Below, piece after piece: positions 34,389 to 45,771 of a stretch of DNA of 64,000 bases. Within the stretch, counting starts at the first letter, position 1. Each line of letters begins with the position of its first letter. The notes beneath the pieces are model-generated. The model was not told the DNA's origin. It searched no databases and worked only from the letters and a program-made list of their open reading frames with translations. The position numbers were made by a program, and so were the translations under genes. The stretch covers positions 746,501-810,500 of the forward strand of contig OZ017802.1 of the NCBI GenBank assembly GCA_963969395.1, given 5' to 3'. The DNA comes from Pseudoscleropodium purum. Taxonomy: Eukaryota > Streptophyta > Bryopsida > Hypnales > Brachytheciaceae.

Positions 34389-35162
34389 ACCCACTAGCAA
34401 AAACCACAGCTAATAGATAATCAACTAGATAATTAGCTAATCACAGCTACCGATTACACCTCCAAATGGATGGAAGCTAGGGCTTTGAAAGACAATACTG
34501 CCCAATCAACAGATAAGTTTTTATATGAAGAAATAATAACCCATTATGGATGTCCATTGGAGATAATCAATGATTAAGGTACCCATTTTCTCAACACAAC
34601 GATCCAACTTCTTACTACGGAATTCGTAATTCAACATTGAATATCAACTCCATATTATCCTCAAGGCAATGGACAAGTAGAATCTACAAATAAAGTCTTA
34701 AAAGCAATCCTGACCAAAATAGCAAATGCCAACCGAACAAATTGGGACCAAAGGTTATTTTCTGCATTTTAGGCATACCAGACAGCATATAAAGTAACTA
34801 CTCGTCATACTCCCTTCTTACTAGTATATAAGACAAAGGCATTACTTCCCATCAAATACCTAGAAACTCAACCACAAGGACATCAAAGGATTCTATCAGT
34901 TTATACAATGCTAGCACACCGCTTACAACAATTAGAAGAGGTAGATTTACGACAGGGTGAAGCCGAAAATCAAATAATGAGGATACAAATGATGCAAAAG
35001 TATCGACACGACAATTCCAAAATCACAAAACAACCAAATATACAAAAAGAAAGAAGAGACCAACAAAAATTGCAAAGTGAATATGAAAAAGGAGAATGTT
35101 CCAATTCCCAACCATCCATAATTATTGCTAGAGGACAAGAGGTCAACCCAAACATGTGGTAG
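34389..35162 (+). pseudogene. Ty3/gypsy integrase core, continued after the nest
   Basis: The plus strand encodes ATDYTSKWMEARAL, THYGCPLEIIND(stop)GTHF, STPYYPQGNGQVEST and the NWDQRLFSAF(stop)AYQ block. These are the D, D and E regions of a gypsy integrase. Three stops interrupt the frame; the contexts suggest CAA to TAA and TGG to TAG among them. The open tail (34908-35162) is a basic, Gln-rich stretch typical of the region before the GPY/F domain. It rejoins the piece ending at 23661. Confidence 0.85.
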
Positions 35163-35414
35163 ATGCTACAAAACACTGAACAACACCGATCACAATCAAC
35201 AAATCCTTACCAACAAGGCCAAAATATCCTATGGTTAAAATCCACTATCAAAAGGAAAAAAGGAAAATTTGTAAACAAGTGGTTTGGACCTTACAAGATC
35301 AAAACTATTTACCCTAATGGAATAGTAGACTTATATGAAACCACAAGACTGTCCGTCCGAGTGAATTTTAACAAATTACGACCATATGCTATGGAAAAAG
35401 GAATAATCAAATAA
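35163..35414 (+). pseudogene. Gypsy integrase C-terminal GPY/F domain
   Basis: The frame contains NILWLKSTIKRKKGKF followed by WFGPYKIKTIYPNGIVDL and NFNKLRPY. This is the GPY/F module found at the C-terminus of many gypsy integrases, where it helps bind DNA and multimerise. It is separated from the core by the stop at 35160-35162. Confidence 0.75.
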
Positions 35415-35648
35415 AATCTAGGGGTTTACGTATCTATGGTACGAGACAATAAGGATGTGGAACAACCAAGCAAGAAATCACTAGAACAACAAAAATATTG
35501 CACATATTGCCATAACCCATATAATAGACAAATATGTCTTAAAAACATAAATATAGATCCAAAAACACCATCTACTACAACTCAACTTGGAAACATATTA
35601 CAACAAATTTTTACTGTGAAAGATATCAACTAATACCAAGAAGGCTAG

Positions 35649-36188
35649 AGAGTATTATGGTTAAAAGTCATGGAAAATAAAAACGAAGATAAATGGATAG
35701 GATTTGCTATAGTGAAAACAATTTATCCTAATAAAATAATGAAATTAATCAATTCAAATGGAAAAGAATTTCTTATACCGGTCCGAGGAATAAAACCTTA
35801 TGATCAAAACATGACAAAAACAAATATTGAAATACATTATGTACAACCTACTATTCAACTAATCAAATCCTATATAAAACAAAATAAAACAAATGATATT
35901 CCTCAAAAACAACAACCATTAAAAAGAAAAAATATAGAAAATGAAGATAATGATTTAACTATTAAGAATGTACAAAAAGACTCAAAACATAGATATAGAG
36001 GCAAAGAGACAAGGGATGGATTATTGTATTCATTATTAGGTGTGAATGAGACTAATGTGTTTCAAGACATTTTTAGTATGAACATCATTTTTGGGGTTCA
36101 ATATAAGACGGAAGTTATATCTTTGGAAAAAGAACTCATTCAAGCTCTTTTTGTCTTATCATTTTTGATTGCAAGCAAATTTAAATAG
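35649..36188 (+). pseudogene. Second GPY/F-like module and extension
   Basis: The frame starts VLWLKVMENKNEDKW and continues with IGFAIVKTIYPNKIMKL and IPVRGIKPY. It follows the layout of the GPY/F domain 240 bp upstream (WLK, basic stretch, W-G, KTIYPN-I, KPY/RPY). The following ~120 residues are Lys/Gln-rich and then unrecognised. It probably arose by duplication within the element. The frame runs into 36185-36955 with a one-base shift. Confidence 0.55.
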
Positions 36189-36955
36189 CATTTATATTAC
36201 ATCATCACTTAGAATTTAATTTTAAAACAATAATCTTACCAAAGAATGGATTTACAGCAATAGAAAAAAATATATTAAAAAACATAGGTTTATTAAATTT
36301 TGCTATTCAAGTAGAATGGGAAGGACAAATCCTTAAAGAGATAGTGCAAGAAGTGTTATTAAATTTGGAAGGAGAAGTAGAAACGAGCATTTTCAAAGGC
36401 AAAATTTATGAGATAATACCACAAAATTTCAAGGAAGTTTTCACTAACATTTTCCATCTTAAGCCTGTTCTAGCCATGCCTACTAAAGAATGTGCTAATC
36501 AATTCACTATTACAAAGTTATACACTTCTAAAACAGCCATTATTACATCAGCCATGGGTGGGAATCAAGAAACAAAAACAATTTTAAAATTCTTAGGATC
36601 TGTTTTCAATCTTAAACAAAAGACCAAAGAAGTTTCATGGCCAATAATACAATTGGTACAACAAATAATGGAAGGAGGAGCAATAGATTGGATAGAAGTT
36701 TTCAAACTCCAATTCTATTATCCACTACGAAGGAAAAAATTAGAAATCCAAGACCCAAAGCTTGTCATAATTCACACAAGACTAGGAGAATACATTAGTC
36801 TTTTATTATCAACAACCAATTCCTTAGCTTTGGCTAAAAGTATTAAAAATTATGTAACTCCTAAACTAGGAAAGAGACCACTACTCTCTCCATTATTTGA
36901 AACAAATATACAAATTATAAAAAGAGAAAAAGTTAATAAAAGTATGATACTATAA
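36185..36955 (+). pseudogene. Unrecognised extra ORF downstream of gypsy pol
   Basis: A 256-codon stop-to-stop frame without an early ATG, overlapping the end of the previous frame by 4 bp. It is mixed hydrophobic and charged, with no clear signal peptide or membrane span, and matches no family I know. Blocks such as GKIYEIIPQNFKEVF and IIHTRLGEYISLLLS look like real protein. It is either the continuation of the preceding reading frame or an extra ORF of this gypsy lineage. Confidence 0.45.
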
Positions 36956-36973
36956 CTTTAGCTTCCCGAAGTG

Positions 36974-37324
36974 ATGGCTGGTTTTATAGGAGTCCAAGAG
37001 GAATTTGCAACAACAATATTTAACTTAGAAACCTCCAATAGAAATATCAAAAGTGAGCAAACTTACACAAAGATATTTCAAGAGGAAGAGGAAAAAACTA
37101 ACCCTAAATTAAAAGTAAGAGAAACATAGTAACAGATAATCCAATAGCAATACCAAAGGAAAGAAACTTTGACACCAAGGACAAACTTGCAGTAGCCTTG
37201 ACAAAACCTAAGATACAAGTAACAAAAGCAACAAAGAGAAAAAATAGACCACAAACCACAACAAAGACACTCAAACGAAAAGAAACACACACTTATAGAC
37301 TTACAAAGAAAATTCACCTCTAGC
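36974..37324 (+). other. Small ORF MAGFIGVQEE... and Lys/Thr-rich frame
   Basis: A 51-codon ORF (36974-37129) is followed by an overlapping shifted frame (37129-37324) that is rich in Lys and Thr. Composition resembles the surrounding gypsy-derived sequence. No family is recognised and either could be chance. Confidence 0.3.
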
Positions 37325-37878
37325 ACGACCAAAACAAAGGCGATAAAGAGAACATACAAGCACTTATAGTTGCAAGTAAAGACAGGGATTACATTCTAGA
37401 AGATGTTGTGCCTCTTTTGTCAACGACCATTCCGAATACAATTGATGTAGCGACTAATGTAATTGCTACCACAGCGACTGTTGTGTCGTCCCTGTATACA
37501 AGCATTAGAAACCAAGCAAGCAATAAGAAAATAAATGACAAACAAAACAAAAACAACACAGAAAACACATCAATACCAAATCGACAAGACCTGGGATTGG
37601 AAAAAGTTAAGCAAGGTCAAGTTTTTAATCGAGAGATACAAGCAAGAAGCAAGATCATACCCTCACTATGGAGAATGATACTCCCACTACACCGAAAACT
37701 ACCGCGATTCCCACTCCAACCACCACAAACAAAGCAAACAAGAAAAAGGCTATTTTCAATAATAACGTTGCGATAGTACCAAACACTTCTTCGAAACATG
37801 ATACACTAAAGAAATATGATACAACAAATCAAAATAGAAAGTGCAAGGAAAACCCAGTTGGGACCAACGCGAACACTA
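37325..37878 (+). other. Possible gag-like ORFs of a gypsy-type element
   Basis: One frame reads through VVPLLSTTIPNTIDVATNV (GTG at 37408, open to 37776). Another starts at 37668 with MENDTPTTPKTTA and has a Thr/Lys/Asn-rich run. The second looks like the start of a low-complexity structural protein and is cut at about 37879 by a copia fragment. Neither is recognised with certainty. Confidence 0.3.
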
Positions 37879-38622
37879 TTGCATTTCAGCCCTCACCTCC
37901 TTGAATTTTTCATTGGTGAGCTTGGGCAACTTGACATGTGTGTCAAGTGGTGTACCTATGCCTTTGCACTCCTCCATGTTGAATCGCTTGAGAATCTCTT
38001 CAAGGTACTTGCGTTGGCTCATGGTGATGGTGCGGGAAGCCCTATCCCTCTTGAACTCCACTCCAAGGCAATAGCTTAGCTCTCCAAGATCCGTCATCTC
38101 ATACTCCTCCTTGAGCATAGCCTTCACCTCAAGCATCTTGGTCATGCTACTTGTAGAGAGGATCAGATCATCCACATATAAGATCACAATCACCAAAAAC
38201 TCACCACTTTGCATGGTGTACAAAGAGTGATCAGCATGGCTTCTTAGAAGGCCCTTCCTCACAAACATGCCATCAATATCTCGATACCATGCTCTCTCCG
38301 ATTGCTTCAACCCGCGAAGTGCCTTCTTCAACTTGCACTTCAAATGCTCTTGGCCTTCTTGCACAAAGCCTTCGGGTTGATCCATGTAGATGACCTCCTC
38401 CAACTTGGGGTTGAGAAAAGCCGTCTTCACATCCATTTGGTGCATCTCCAAGTCCATGGCTGCCCCAAGAGTCACAATGCACCGAATGGTGCTAAACTTG
38501 GCAATGGGGGCAAAGGTCTCATTGAAGTCCTCCCCTTGTACTTAGGAAAACCCCCTAGCAACTAGCCTTGCCTTGTACCTCACAATCTGATCCAAAGCAT
38601 CCCTTTCGGTGGAGAAAACCCA
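37879..38622 (-). pseudogene. copia element E: RT fragment, left of A2
   Basis: Minus-strand RT is open at 37876-38475 from GAAMDLEMHQMDVKTAFLNP to KLPKLTNEKFKEVRAEMQ, with LYVDDLIL present. Upstream a stop lies in the FSQVEG region (cttagg near 38543). RNase H and LTR are missing on the left, where gypsy-like sequence begins. The element resumes at 44229 beyond A2. It is closer to family A than to B. Confidence 0.82.
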
Positions 38623-38627
38623 CTTAC

Positions 38628-38884
38628 TATTGAGATTACAATATGAGAAGGATGAAAGGCTTTACTTAGATGGTAGGATGATAATCAAGGCCCATGCATG
38701 GGCTGAACATAAAAGGGAAAAGCCTTTCCCTAGTTATCCACAAACCATGTGGGATAACTAAACACCATGGGCTGCCTTTGACTACAAGCAATACCCATTA
38801 GACTCTAAGCCTAACTAAGAGGCTAATACTACTCCTAGGGCTGAATGTACATAATCTACACTAATATGTACATGTTCTTCAACA
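38628..38884 (-). repeat. 3' LTR of A2
   Basis: 257 bp, TGTTGAAG...CTCAATA on the minus strand, preceded by cttac. Confidence 0.93.
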
Positions 38885-41800
38885 CTCCCACTTTGAGAGT
38901 GGTCAAAGGCTCCAAGGCCCATCTTCCCTATCAAGTTGTGGTGTTGTGCCTTCCCAAGGGCCTTGGTCAGCACATCAGCAACCATAGCTTGGGTAGGCAC
39001 ATACTTGAGCTCAATCACCTCAGCCTCCACTCGTTCACGAATGAAATGGTGTTGCACATCAATGTGCTTGGTACGAGAGTGGTGGGTGGGATTTTTGGCC
39101 AAAGCAATGGCCCCTTGGTTGTCACACCAAATGGGTGTGCTCCCCTCTTGGACAAGACCAACATCAGCCAAGAGTTGCCTCAACCAAATGGCCTCCTTGG
39201 TGCATTGGCTCATGGCCATGTATTCAGCCTCCGTTGTAGAGAGAGCTATGGTGGGCTGCCTCTTGGAATTCCAAGTAATGGCACCCAATCCAAGCTTAAA
39301 CACGTAGCCGGTGGTGGATCTCCTATCCCCCTCATCACCCGCCCAATCCGCATCACAATACCCATGCAAAGTCACATGGGCACCTCCAAGTTGCAACTCC
39401 ATGCCAAGTGTGCCTTGAAGGTACCTCATCACCCTCTTCACCGCTGCCCAATGCATTGGGCCATACTTGGACATGTGTTGACTCACAACACTCACCGGAA
39501 AGGCCAAATCTGGCCTTGTGGCTACCATGGCATACATCAAGCACCCAACCGCTGCCTTGTAAGGCACACCTTGCATTTCAGCCCTCACCTCTCCAAATTC
39601 AGCATCCGTGAGCTTGGGCAACTTCACATGAGTGTCAAGTGGTGTACCTATGGCTTTGCACTCCTCCATGTTGAAGCGCTTGAGGATTTCTTCAAGGTAC
39701 TTGCGTTGGCTCATGGTGATGCTGCGGGCAGCCCTATCCCTCTTGAACTCCACTCCAAGGCAATAGCTTAGCTCTCCAAGATCCGTCATCTCATACTCCT
39801 CCTTGAGCATAGCCTTCACCTCAAGTATCTTGGTCATGCTACTTGCAAGGAGGATCAGATCATCCACATATAAGATCACAATCACCAAAAACTCACCACT
39901 TTGCATGGTGTACAAAGAGTGATCAGCATGGCTTCTTAGGAAGCCCTTCCTCACAAACATGGCATCAATATCTTGGTACCAGGCCCTCCCCGATTGCTTC
40001 AACCCGGGAAGGGCTTTCCTCAACTTGCACTTGAGGTGCTCCTTGCCTTCTTGCACAAAACCTTGGGGCTGATCCATGTAGATGACCTCCTTGAGCTTGG
40101 GGTTGAGAAAAGCCGTCTTCACATCCATTTGGTGCATCTCCAAGTCCATGGCTGCCCCAAGACTCACAACACACCGGATGGTGCTAAACTTGGCAACGGG
40201 AGCAAAAGTCTCATTAAAATCCACACCCTCCACTTGGGAGAATCCCCTAGCAACCAGCCTTGCCTTGTACCTCACAACATGACCCAAAGCATCCCTTTTG
40301 GTGGAGAAAACCCACTTACAACCCACACTTGATCTCTTGGAAGGAAGGGGTGCAAGCTCCCATGTCCCCTTGGTAATGAGGGCCTTGTACTCCTCTTGCA
40401 TGGCCAACTCCCACTTGCTTGCATCCTCACAACGCAACACCTCTCCAAGTGTGGAGGGATCTCCAAGGAAAGCCACATTGGCTTGTTCTTCATTTTGTGG
40501 GGGAAGAATGTGATTCAGCCACCAATCTCCAAGTGGCTTGCGGGTCCTTGTTGGATAACGTGGCTCCTCTTGCTCCTCCAAGGGCTGGTCTTGCTCCTCC
40601 AAAGGCTGATCTTGCTCTTCCAAGGGCTGATCACGCTCTTGCCCCCTTGGTAAAGATCTTGGAGAAGGGGCTGATGGCCTCTTCCCTTGGGGTGTGGCCG
40701 CCTTCTTCTTGGGCTCCGCCAACTCTTCATCTTCTTCATCTTCATCTCCTTCATCTTCCATGTGCACTCTTGGAGTTGTGCCCACCTTTTGGGCTGGTCC
40801 TCCACTACTCCCACTTGGGCTCACCTCCAAGAGCTTAGGATCAGCACCTCCATCCTCCAAGAAGGTCACATCTCGACTCTTGATGATGGCCTTGCTCTCC
40901 ACACACATCAGCCTATAAGCCTTGGTTCCCTCACAATAACCAAGGAAAAGACACTTGATGCCCTTGGCATCCAACTTGGTCCTCTTGGCACTTGGAACCA
41001 ATGCGTAGGCAATGAACCCGAAGATGCGCATGTGAGACACATGAGGTCTGATCCCACTCCAAGCTTCTTGGGGTGTCTTGCTTGTCAAGGCTTGCGTAGG
41101 GCACCGATTCCTTGTATAAACCGCATTGGACACGGCCTCCCCCCAAAGCTCATACTTCAGCCCTTGGCCATGAATCATGGCCCTTGCCATCTCCACAATG
41201 GTGCGATTGGCACGCTCCGCTACGCCGTTTTGTTGAGGAGTGTAAGGGGCTGAAGTGTGGTGCTCAATGCCATGAGCCTTCAAGTACCCCTCAAAGGCCT
41301 TGGACACATACTCCCCTCCATTATCTGATCGCAGCACCTTCACCTTGCACTCGGATTGGGCCTCCACAAGGGCCTTCCAAGTCTCAAAACGCCCAAACAC
41401 CTCACTCTTGCACTTCAGCATGTACACCCAAACCTTACGAGAGAAATCATCAATGAAGGTCACGAAATACCTTGCTCCTCCAATGGATGTGGTCTTCATT
41501 GGCCCGCACACATCGGAATGCACAAGCTCCAATAGCTTGCTCGCCCTTGTGGCCCCATCCTTGGGGAAGGGCTGCCTTGCTTGCTTGCCTTCAATGCACC
41601 CCTTGCACACCATAGAACTCCAATCATGCTTGCAAGAAGAGAGGTTCAGCCCCTTCACAATGTGTTGGAGGCTCTTCATGCTCTTCACATTCAAGTGCCC
41701 AAGCCTCCTATGCCAAAGCTCCACAAGGTCTTCATGGGCTGATCCTTGGGCCACACACGCCAAGGAAGTGCCATTCACCTTGGTGAAATGGAGGAGATAC

Positions 41801-43008
41801 AAGTTGCCCTCACGAGGGGCTGATGCAATCAAGACTCCACTTGGTGAACGCACAACACACCCCACCATGTTGAAATGCACTTTCAAACCTCCCAAAGACA
41901 ATTTGCTTACCGAAAGCAAGTTGGCATGCAACTTGGGGACATGAAGGACCTCATGGATTTGGATCCTCTTGGGCTGACCCTTCACCATCACCTCCACAAG
42001 GATCTCCCCCTTGCCAAGGGCCTCCACCATGCCATTGTCTCCCAAATAAATCTTCTTCCCCGAAATGGGCTGATACGTGTGGAAGGCATCACGATGGCTG
42101 GTCATATGTTGGGTGGCTCCCGAGTCCACAATCCAAGTAAACATGTTGGCCTTCTCCCCTCCTCCATTGGCTGCAAAGGCGAAATCCTCCTCTTCCTCCT
42201 CTTTGGAAGCTTGGTGTGCACTCTCCTTGCCTTTGTCTTGGCTGATCTTGCAATGCCTAGCAATGTGGCCTGGTTTGCCACACTTGAAGCACGTCCTTGT
42301 CTCCTTGAAAGCCTTGGTGTTGCCTCCCTTGCCATGTCTTGAGACTAGGGCTGATCCCTCCCCTTGGGGCTCATTCTCCTTGCGCTTGGTCACCTCATGC
42401 ATCAAGCGGGCCGTCACAAACTCCAAGGTCAGCTCCTTGGTGGGCCTTGTCTCCAATGCGGTGATGAGGAACTCATAAGATGATGGCAAGCTTGCCAACA
42501 AGGTCATCACCACATCTCCCTCCGTCACGGGCGCATCCAAACAAGCCAACTCATCTGCAAGAGCCTTGACCTTGTTCACGTGATCCAACAAATCGTCCTC
42601 CTCTTCCATCTTGCTAGTGAAGAACTTTCGGCGAAGAAATAGGAGGTTGGAGAGGCTCTTGGTCTCATGGATGTTACAAAGGGTGGTCCACGCTTGGGCT
42701 GGTCCCTTGCAATGGCGGATGTGTGCAATTTGCCGGTCCGCAAGGTTGATGGCAATGAGAGCAAAGGCCTTCTTCTCCTTCCTCTCAAACCCCTTCTTGG
42801 TCTTTGGATCCGCATCTTCACTTGGAGGCTCCTCACTCCCATCCACCACGTCCCACAAGTCCTTCTCCGCAAGGATCATCTCCATCTTGAACTTCCACAT
42901 GCCAAAGTTCTCCCCATTGAACTTGTCAATGATGCGCACGCCCTCTCCTCCACTTGATGACATGATGAAGCACCTCCCACTTGTTGGCAGCACCCAAAGG
43001 GTCTCCAA
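38815..43008 (-). CDS. Ty1/copia gag-pol polyprotein of A2 (1397 aa)
   Basis: Same layout and length as the A3 polyprotein: Gag knuckle 240-253 intact, protease DSGA 295-298, integrase D499/D562/E598 with AERANR, RT YVDD 1047-1050, RNase H with DADWAGD. Differences from A3 are few: FGFIAYAL for FGCIAYAL in integrase, RSITMS for RTITMS, TKILEV for TKMLEV, and GKAQHH for GKPQHH near the C-terminus. No catalytic residue is lost, so it may be competent. The likely start is Met16 (42963), which aligns with the B family start. The stop lies in the 3' LTR. Confidence 0.95.
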   Translation of the reverse strand: METLWVLPTSGRCFIMSSSGGEGVRIIDKFNGENFGMWKFKMEMILAEKDLWDVVDGSEEPPSEDADPKTKKGFERKEKKAFALIAINLADRQIAHIRHCKGPAQAWTTLCNIHETKSLSNLLFLRRKFFTSKMEEEDDLLDHVNKVKALADELACLDAPVTEGDVVMTLLASLPSSYEFLITALETRPTKELTLEFVTARLMHEVTKRKENEPQGEGSALVSRHGKGGNTKAFKETRTCFKCGKPGHIARHCKISQDKGKESAHQASKEEEEEDFAFAANGGGEKANMFTWIVDSGATQHMTSHRDAFHTYQPISGKKIYLGDNGMVEALGKGEILVEVMVKGQPKRIQIHEVLHVPKLHANLLSVSKLSLGGLKVHFNMVGCVVRSPSGVLIASAPREGNLYLLHFTKVNGTSLACVAQGSAHEDLVELWHRRLGHLNVKSMKSLQHIVKGLNLSSCKHDWSSMVCKGCIEGKQARQPFPKDGATRASKLLELVHSDVCGPMKTTSIGGARYFVTFIDDFSRKVWVYMLKCKSEVFGRFETWKALVEAQSECKVKVLRSDNGGEYVSKAFEGYLKAHGIEHHTSAPYTPQQNGVAERANRTIVEMARAMIHGQGLKYELWGEAVSNAVYTRNRCPTQALTSKTPQEAWSGIRPHVSHMRIFGFIAYALVPSAKRTKLDAKGIKCLFLGYCEGTKAYRLMCVESKAIIKSRDVTFLEDGGADPKLLEVSPSGSSGGPAQKVGTTPRVHMEDEGDEDEEDEELAEPKKKAATPQGKRPSAPSPRSLPRGQERDQPLEEQDQPLEEQDQPLEEQEEPRYPTRTRKPLGDWWLNHILPPQNEEQANVAFLGDPSTLGEVLRCEDASKWELAMQEEYKALITKGTWELAPLPSKRSSVGCKWVFSTKRDALGHVVRYKARLVARGFSQVEGVDFNETFAPVAKFSTIRCVVSLGAAMDLEMHQMDVKTAFLNPKLKEVIYMDQPQGFVQEGKEHLKCKLRKALPGLKQSGRAWYQDIDAMFVRKGFLRSHADHSLYTMQSGEFLVIVILYVDDLILLASSMTKILEVKAMLKEEYEMTDLGELSYCLGVEFKRDRAARSITMSQRKYLEEILKRFNMEECKAIGTPLDTHVKLPKLTDAEFGEVRAEMQGVPYKAAVGCLMYAMVATRPDLAFPVSVVSQHMSKYGPMHWAAVKRVMRYLQGTLGMELQLGGAHVTLHGYCDADWAGDEGDRRSTTGYVFKLGLGAITWNSKRQPTIALSTTEAEYMAMSQCTKEAIWLRQLLADVGLVQEGSTPIWCDNQGAIALAKNPTHHSRTKHIDVQHHFIRERVEAEVIELKYVPTQAMVADVLTKALGKAQHHNLIGKMGLGAFDHSQSGSVEEHVHISVDYVHSALGVVLAS

Positions 43009-43952
43009 GTCAATTCAGCCTCCAAACACTCCCTTGGAAGCCAATTGGGCTGAAACGACAACAATCACCCCTTCCAAGGACACCTCCCACTTGTTGGCAG
43101 CACCCTAAGTGTCTCCAAGTCAATTCAGCCTCCAAACACTCCTTTGGAAGCCAATTGGGCTGAAACGACAACAATCAGCCCTTCCAAGATCCTCACAACC
43201 TTATAAAGGACAAAACACTCCTCACAAGTGCCTCACCTCCTCTCAACACGAATTCAGACCCTAATGGAGCTCAAATCCACCACATGGACATGATGGGCTA
43301 GTGCTACTTCAATTCAGCAAGCCAACTCACAATGCTCCTCACAAATAGGGTACTCCACACTCCAAGGCACTCAAGCCTTCCAATCAGCCCTCAATGGATC
43401 ACCAATCCACCCAAACACCCTAATTGGCCCTCAATGGCTCACATGGCCACAAATCAGCCCTCTTGGGTTCACAAAGTCCATGAATTGCCTCACACACTCA
43501 CAAGGGCACTAATCAGCCCTCCATGCATGGCAAAAACCTCAAGCAACTCAAATATGCTTCCAAGGCTCACAAAGACTCTCAATAGATGGCAATTGGCACC
43601 ATTACTATCCACAATGCACCTAAGTGCAAAATCAGCCACAATGGGCTCCCAATGTACTTTTCTAAGCACAAACTCAAACTAGGAGCATGCAACCAGCTCA
43701 CTCTAGGTCTGATTACTACCATAAGCAATGTCCCACCCAAAATGTACTCCAAACCTCACAAACCAGCCAACAAAAGCTCAAAAAAAATTTCCTCCTTTTT
43801 AAAAAAAATGCACTCCAAAGTTTTTGTTTTTGAAAAATGACTCACACCATATGGTTTGTAGGTGACAAGTGACAAAGGGCTAATTACTCCTCCAAGCTCC
43901 AAGACCTCCTCCAAATGCTTTGAATTCCTCCCTCAAACGCAACTCCAAGTGC

Positions 43953-43966
43953 GTGGGCCCATAACC
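43953..43966 (-). promoter_or_regulatory. Primer-binding site of A2
   Basis: GGTTATGGGCCCAC on the minus strand directly after the 5' LTR; half-tRNA-iMet type. Confidence 0.8.
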
Positions 43967-44223
43967 TATTGAGATTACAATATGAGAAGGATGAAAGGCT
44001 TTACTTAGATGGTAGGATGATAATCAAGGCCCATGCATGGGCTGAACATAAAAGGGAAAAGCCTTTCCCTAGTTATCCACAAACCATGTGGGATAACTAA
44101 ACACCATGGGCTGCCTTTGACTACAAGCAATACCCATTAGACTCTAAGCCTAACTAAGAGGCTAATACTACTCCTAGGGCTGAATGTACATAATCTACAC
44201 TAATATGTACATGTTCTTCAACA
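43967..44223 (-). repeat. 5' LTR of A2
   Basis: 257 bp, followed by the second cttac copy. Confidence 0.93.
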
Positions 44224-44228
44224 CTTAC

Positions 44229-45515
44229 AACTCACACTTGATCTCTTGGGAGGGAGGGTTGCAAGTTCCCATGTCCCTTTGTCAATGAGGGCCTTGTACT
44301 CCTCTTGCATGGCCACCTCCCACTTGCTTGCATCTTCGCAACGCAACACCTCTCCAAGTGTGGATGGATCTCCAAGGAAAGCCACATTGGCTTGTTCTTC
44401 TTGTTGTTGGAAAAGAATGTGATTCAGCCACCAATCTCCAAGGGGCTTGCGGATCCTTGTTGGATAATGTGGCTCCTCCGTGCTTTGATCTTCCTCACTC
44501 ATAGGCTGATCTTGCTCCTCCAAGGGCTGCTCACGCTCTTGCTCCCTCGATGAAGGGGTCGCTGATCTCTTCACTAGAGGTATGGTCACCTTCTTCTTGG
44601 GCTGCACAAAGTCCTCATCTTCAGCACCTTGCTCTTCATCTTCATCTTCTATGTGCAGTTTTAGAGTTGTGCCCACCTTTTGGGCTGGTCCTCCACTTCT
44701 TCCACTTGGGCTCATTTCCAAGAGCTTGGGATGAGCTCCTCCATCCTCCAAGAAGGTCACATCTCAGCACTTGATGATGGCCTTGGTCTCCACATTCATC
44801 AGCCTATAAGCCTTGGTTCCCTCGCAATAACCAAGGAAAAGGCACTTGATGCCCTTGGGATCCAACTTCGTCCTCTTGGCACTTGGAACCAATGCATAGG
44901 CAATGCACCCAAAGGTGCGCATGTGAGACACGTGGGGCCTTGTCCCACTCCAAGCTTCTTGCGGTGTCTTGCTTGTCAAGGCTTGAGTGGGGCACTGGTT
45001 CCTCGTGTAAACCGCATTTGACACCGCCTCCCCCCAAAGCTCAAGCTTCAAACCTTGGCCATAAATCATGGCCCTTGTCATCTCCACAATGGTCCGATTC
45101 GCACGCTCCGCTACGCCGTTTGTTGAGGGGTGTAAGGTGCGGAAGTATGGTGCTCAATGCCATGGGCCTTCAAGTACACCTCAAAGGCCTTGGACACATA
45201 CTCCCCTCCATTATCTGACCGTAGCACCTTCACCTTGCAATCCGATTGTGCCTCCACGAGGGCCTTCCAAGTCTCAAAACGCCCAAACACCTCACTCTTG
45301 TACTTCAACACATACACCCAAATCTTGCGAGAGAAATCATCAATGAAGGTCACAAAATACCTTGCTCCTCCTATGGACGTGGTCTTCATTGGCCCGCACA
45401 CATCGGAATGCACAAGCTGCAATGGCTTGGTGGCCTGTGTTGCCCCATTCTTCGGGAAGGGCTGCCTCGCTTGTTTGCCCTCAATGCACCCCATGCACAC
45501 CATAAAACTCCAATC
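44229..45515 (-). pseudogene. copia element E: integrase, linker and RT start, right of A2
   Basis: Minus-strand integrase (45503-45111, HSDVCGPM and SDNGGEY blocks), integrase end (45087-44764) and linker to RT start (44760-44224). A 1-bp loss in the PQQNGVAER block near 45119 and a TGA in the IIKSRDVTF block near 44763 break the frame. It stops at 45515 in the integrase zinc region, directly against the LTR of a plus-strand A copy, with gag and protease missing. Confidence 0.85.
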
Positions 45516-45771
45516 TGTTGCAGAACATGTACATATTAGTGTAGATTATGTACATTCAGCCTTAGGAGTAGTATTAGCCTCTTAGTTAGGCTTAGAGTCT
45601 AATGGGTATTGCTTGTAGTCAAAGGCAGCCCATGGTCTTTAGTTATCCCACATGGTTTGTGGATAACTAGGGAAAGGCTTCTTCCTTATGTTCAGCCCAT
45701 GCATGGGCCATGTCATCGTCCTACCATCTAAGTAAAGCCTTTCATCCTCTCATAATATTGTAATCTCAATA
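45516..45771 (+). repeat. 5' LTR of element A5 (plus orientation)
   Basis: 256-bp family A LTR from TGTTGCAGAAC to CTCAATA, followed by the primer-binding site. It differs from the A1-A3 LTRs at many sites (for example gccatgtcatcg for gccttgatatcatc), so it is an older copy. Confidence 0.9.

Larger units (their letters stand above)
38628..44223 (-). mobile_element. Ty1/copia element A2, full length, nested in E
   Basis: 3' LTR 38628-38884, gag-pol 38815-43008, leader 43009-43952, primer-binding site 43953-43966, 5' LTR 43967-44223. Target duplication cttac at 38623-38627 and 44224-44228. Both LTRs are 257 bp and share a one-base insertion (gataatcaagg), which supports a single recent insertion. 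The polyprotein is open throughout. Confidence 0.94.

Noticed and set aside
36185..36955. Envelope-like gene of the gypsy element
   Set aside because: No signal peptide, transmembrane span or cysteine pattern is visible.
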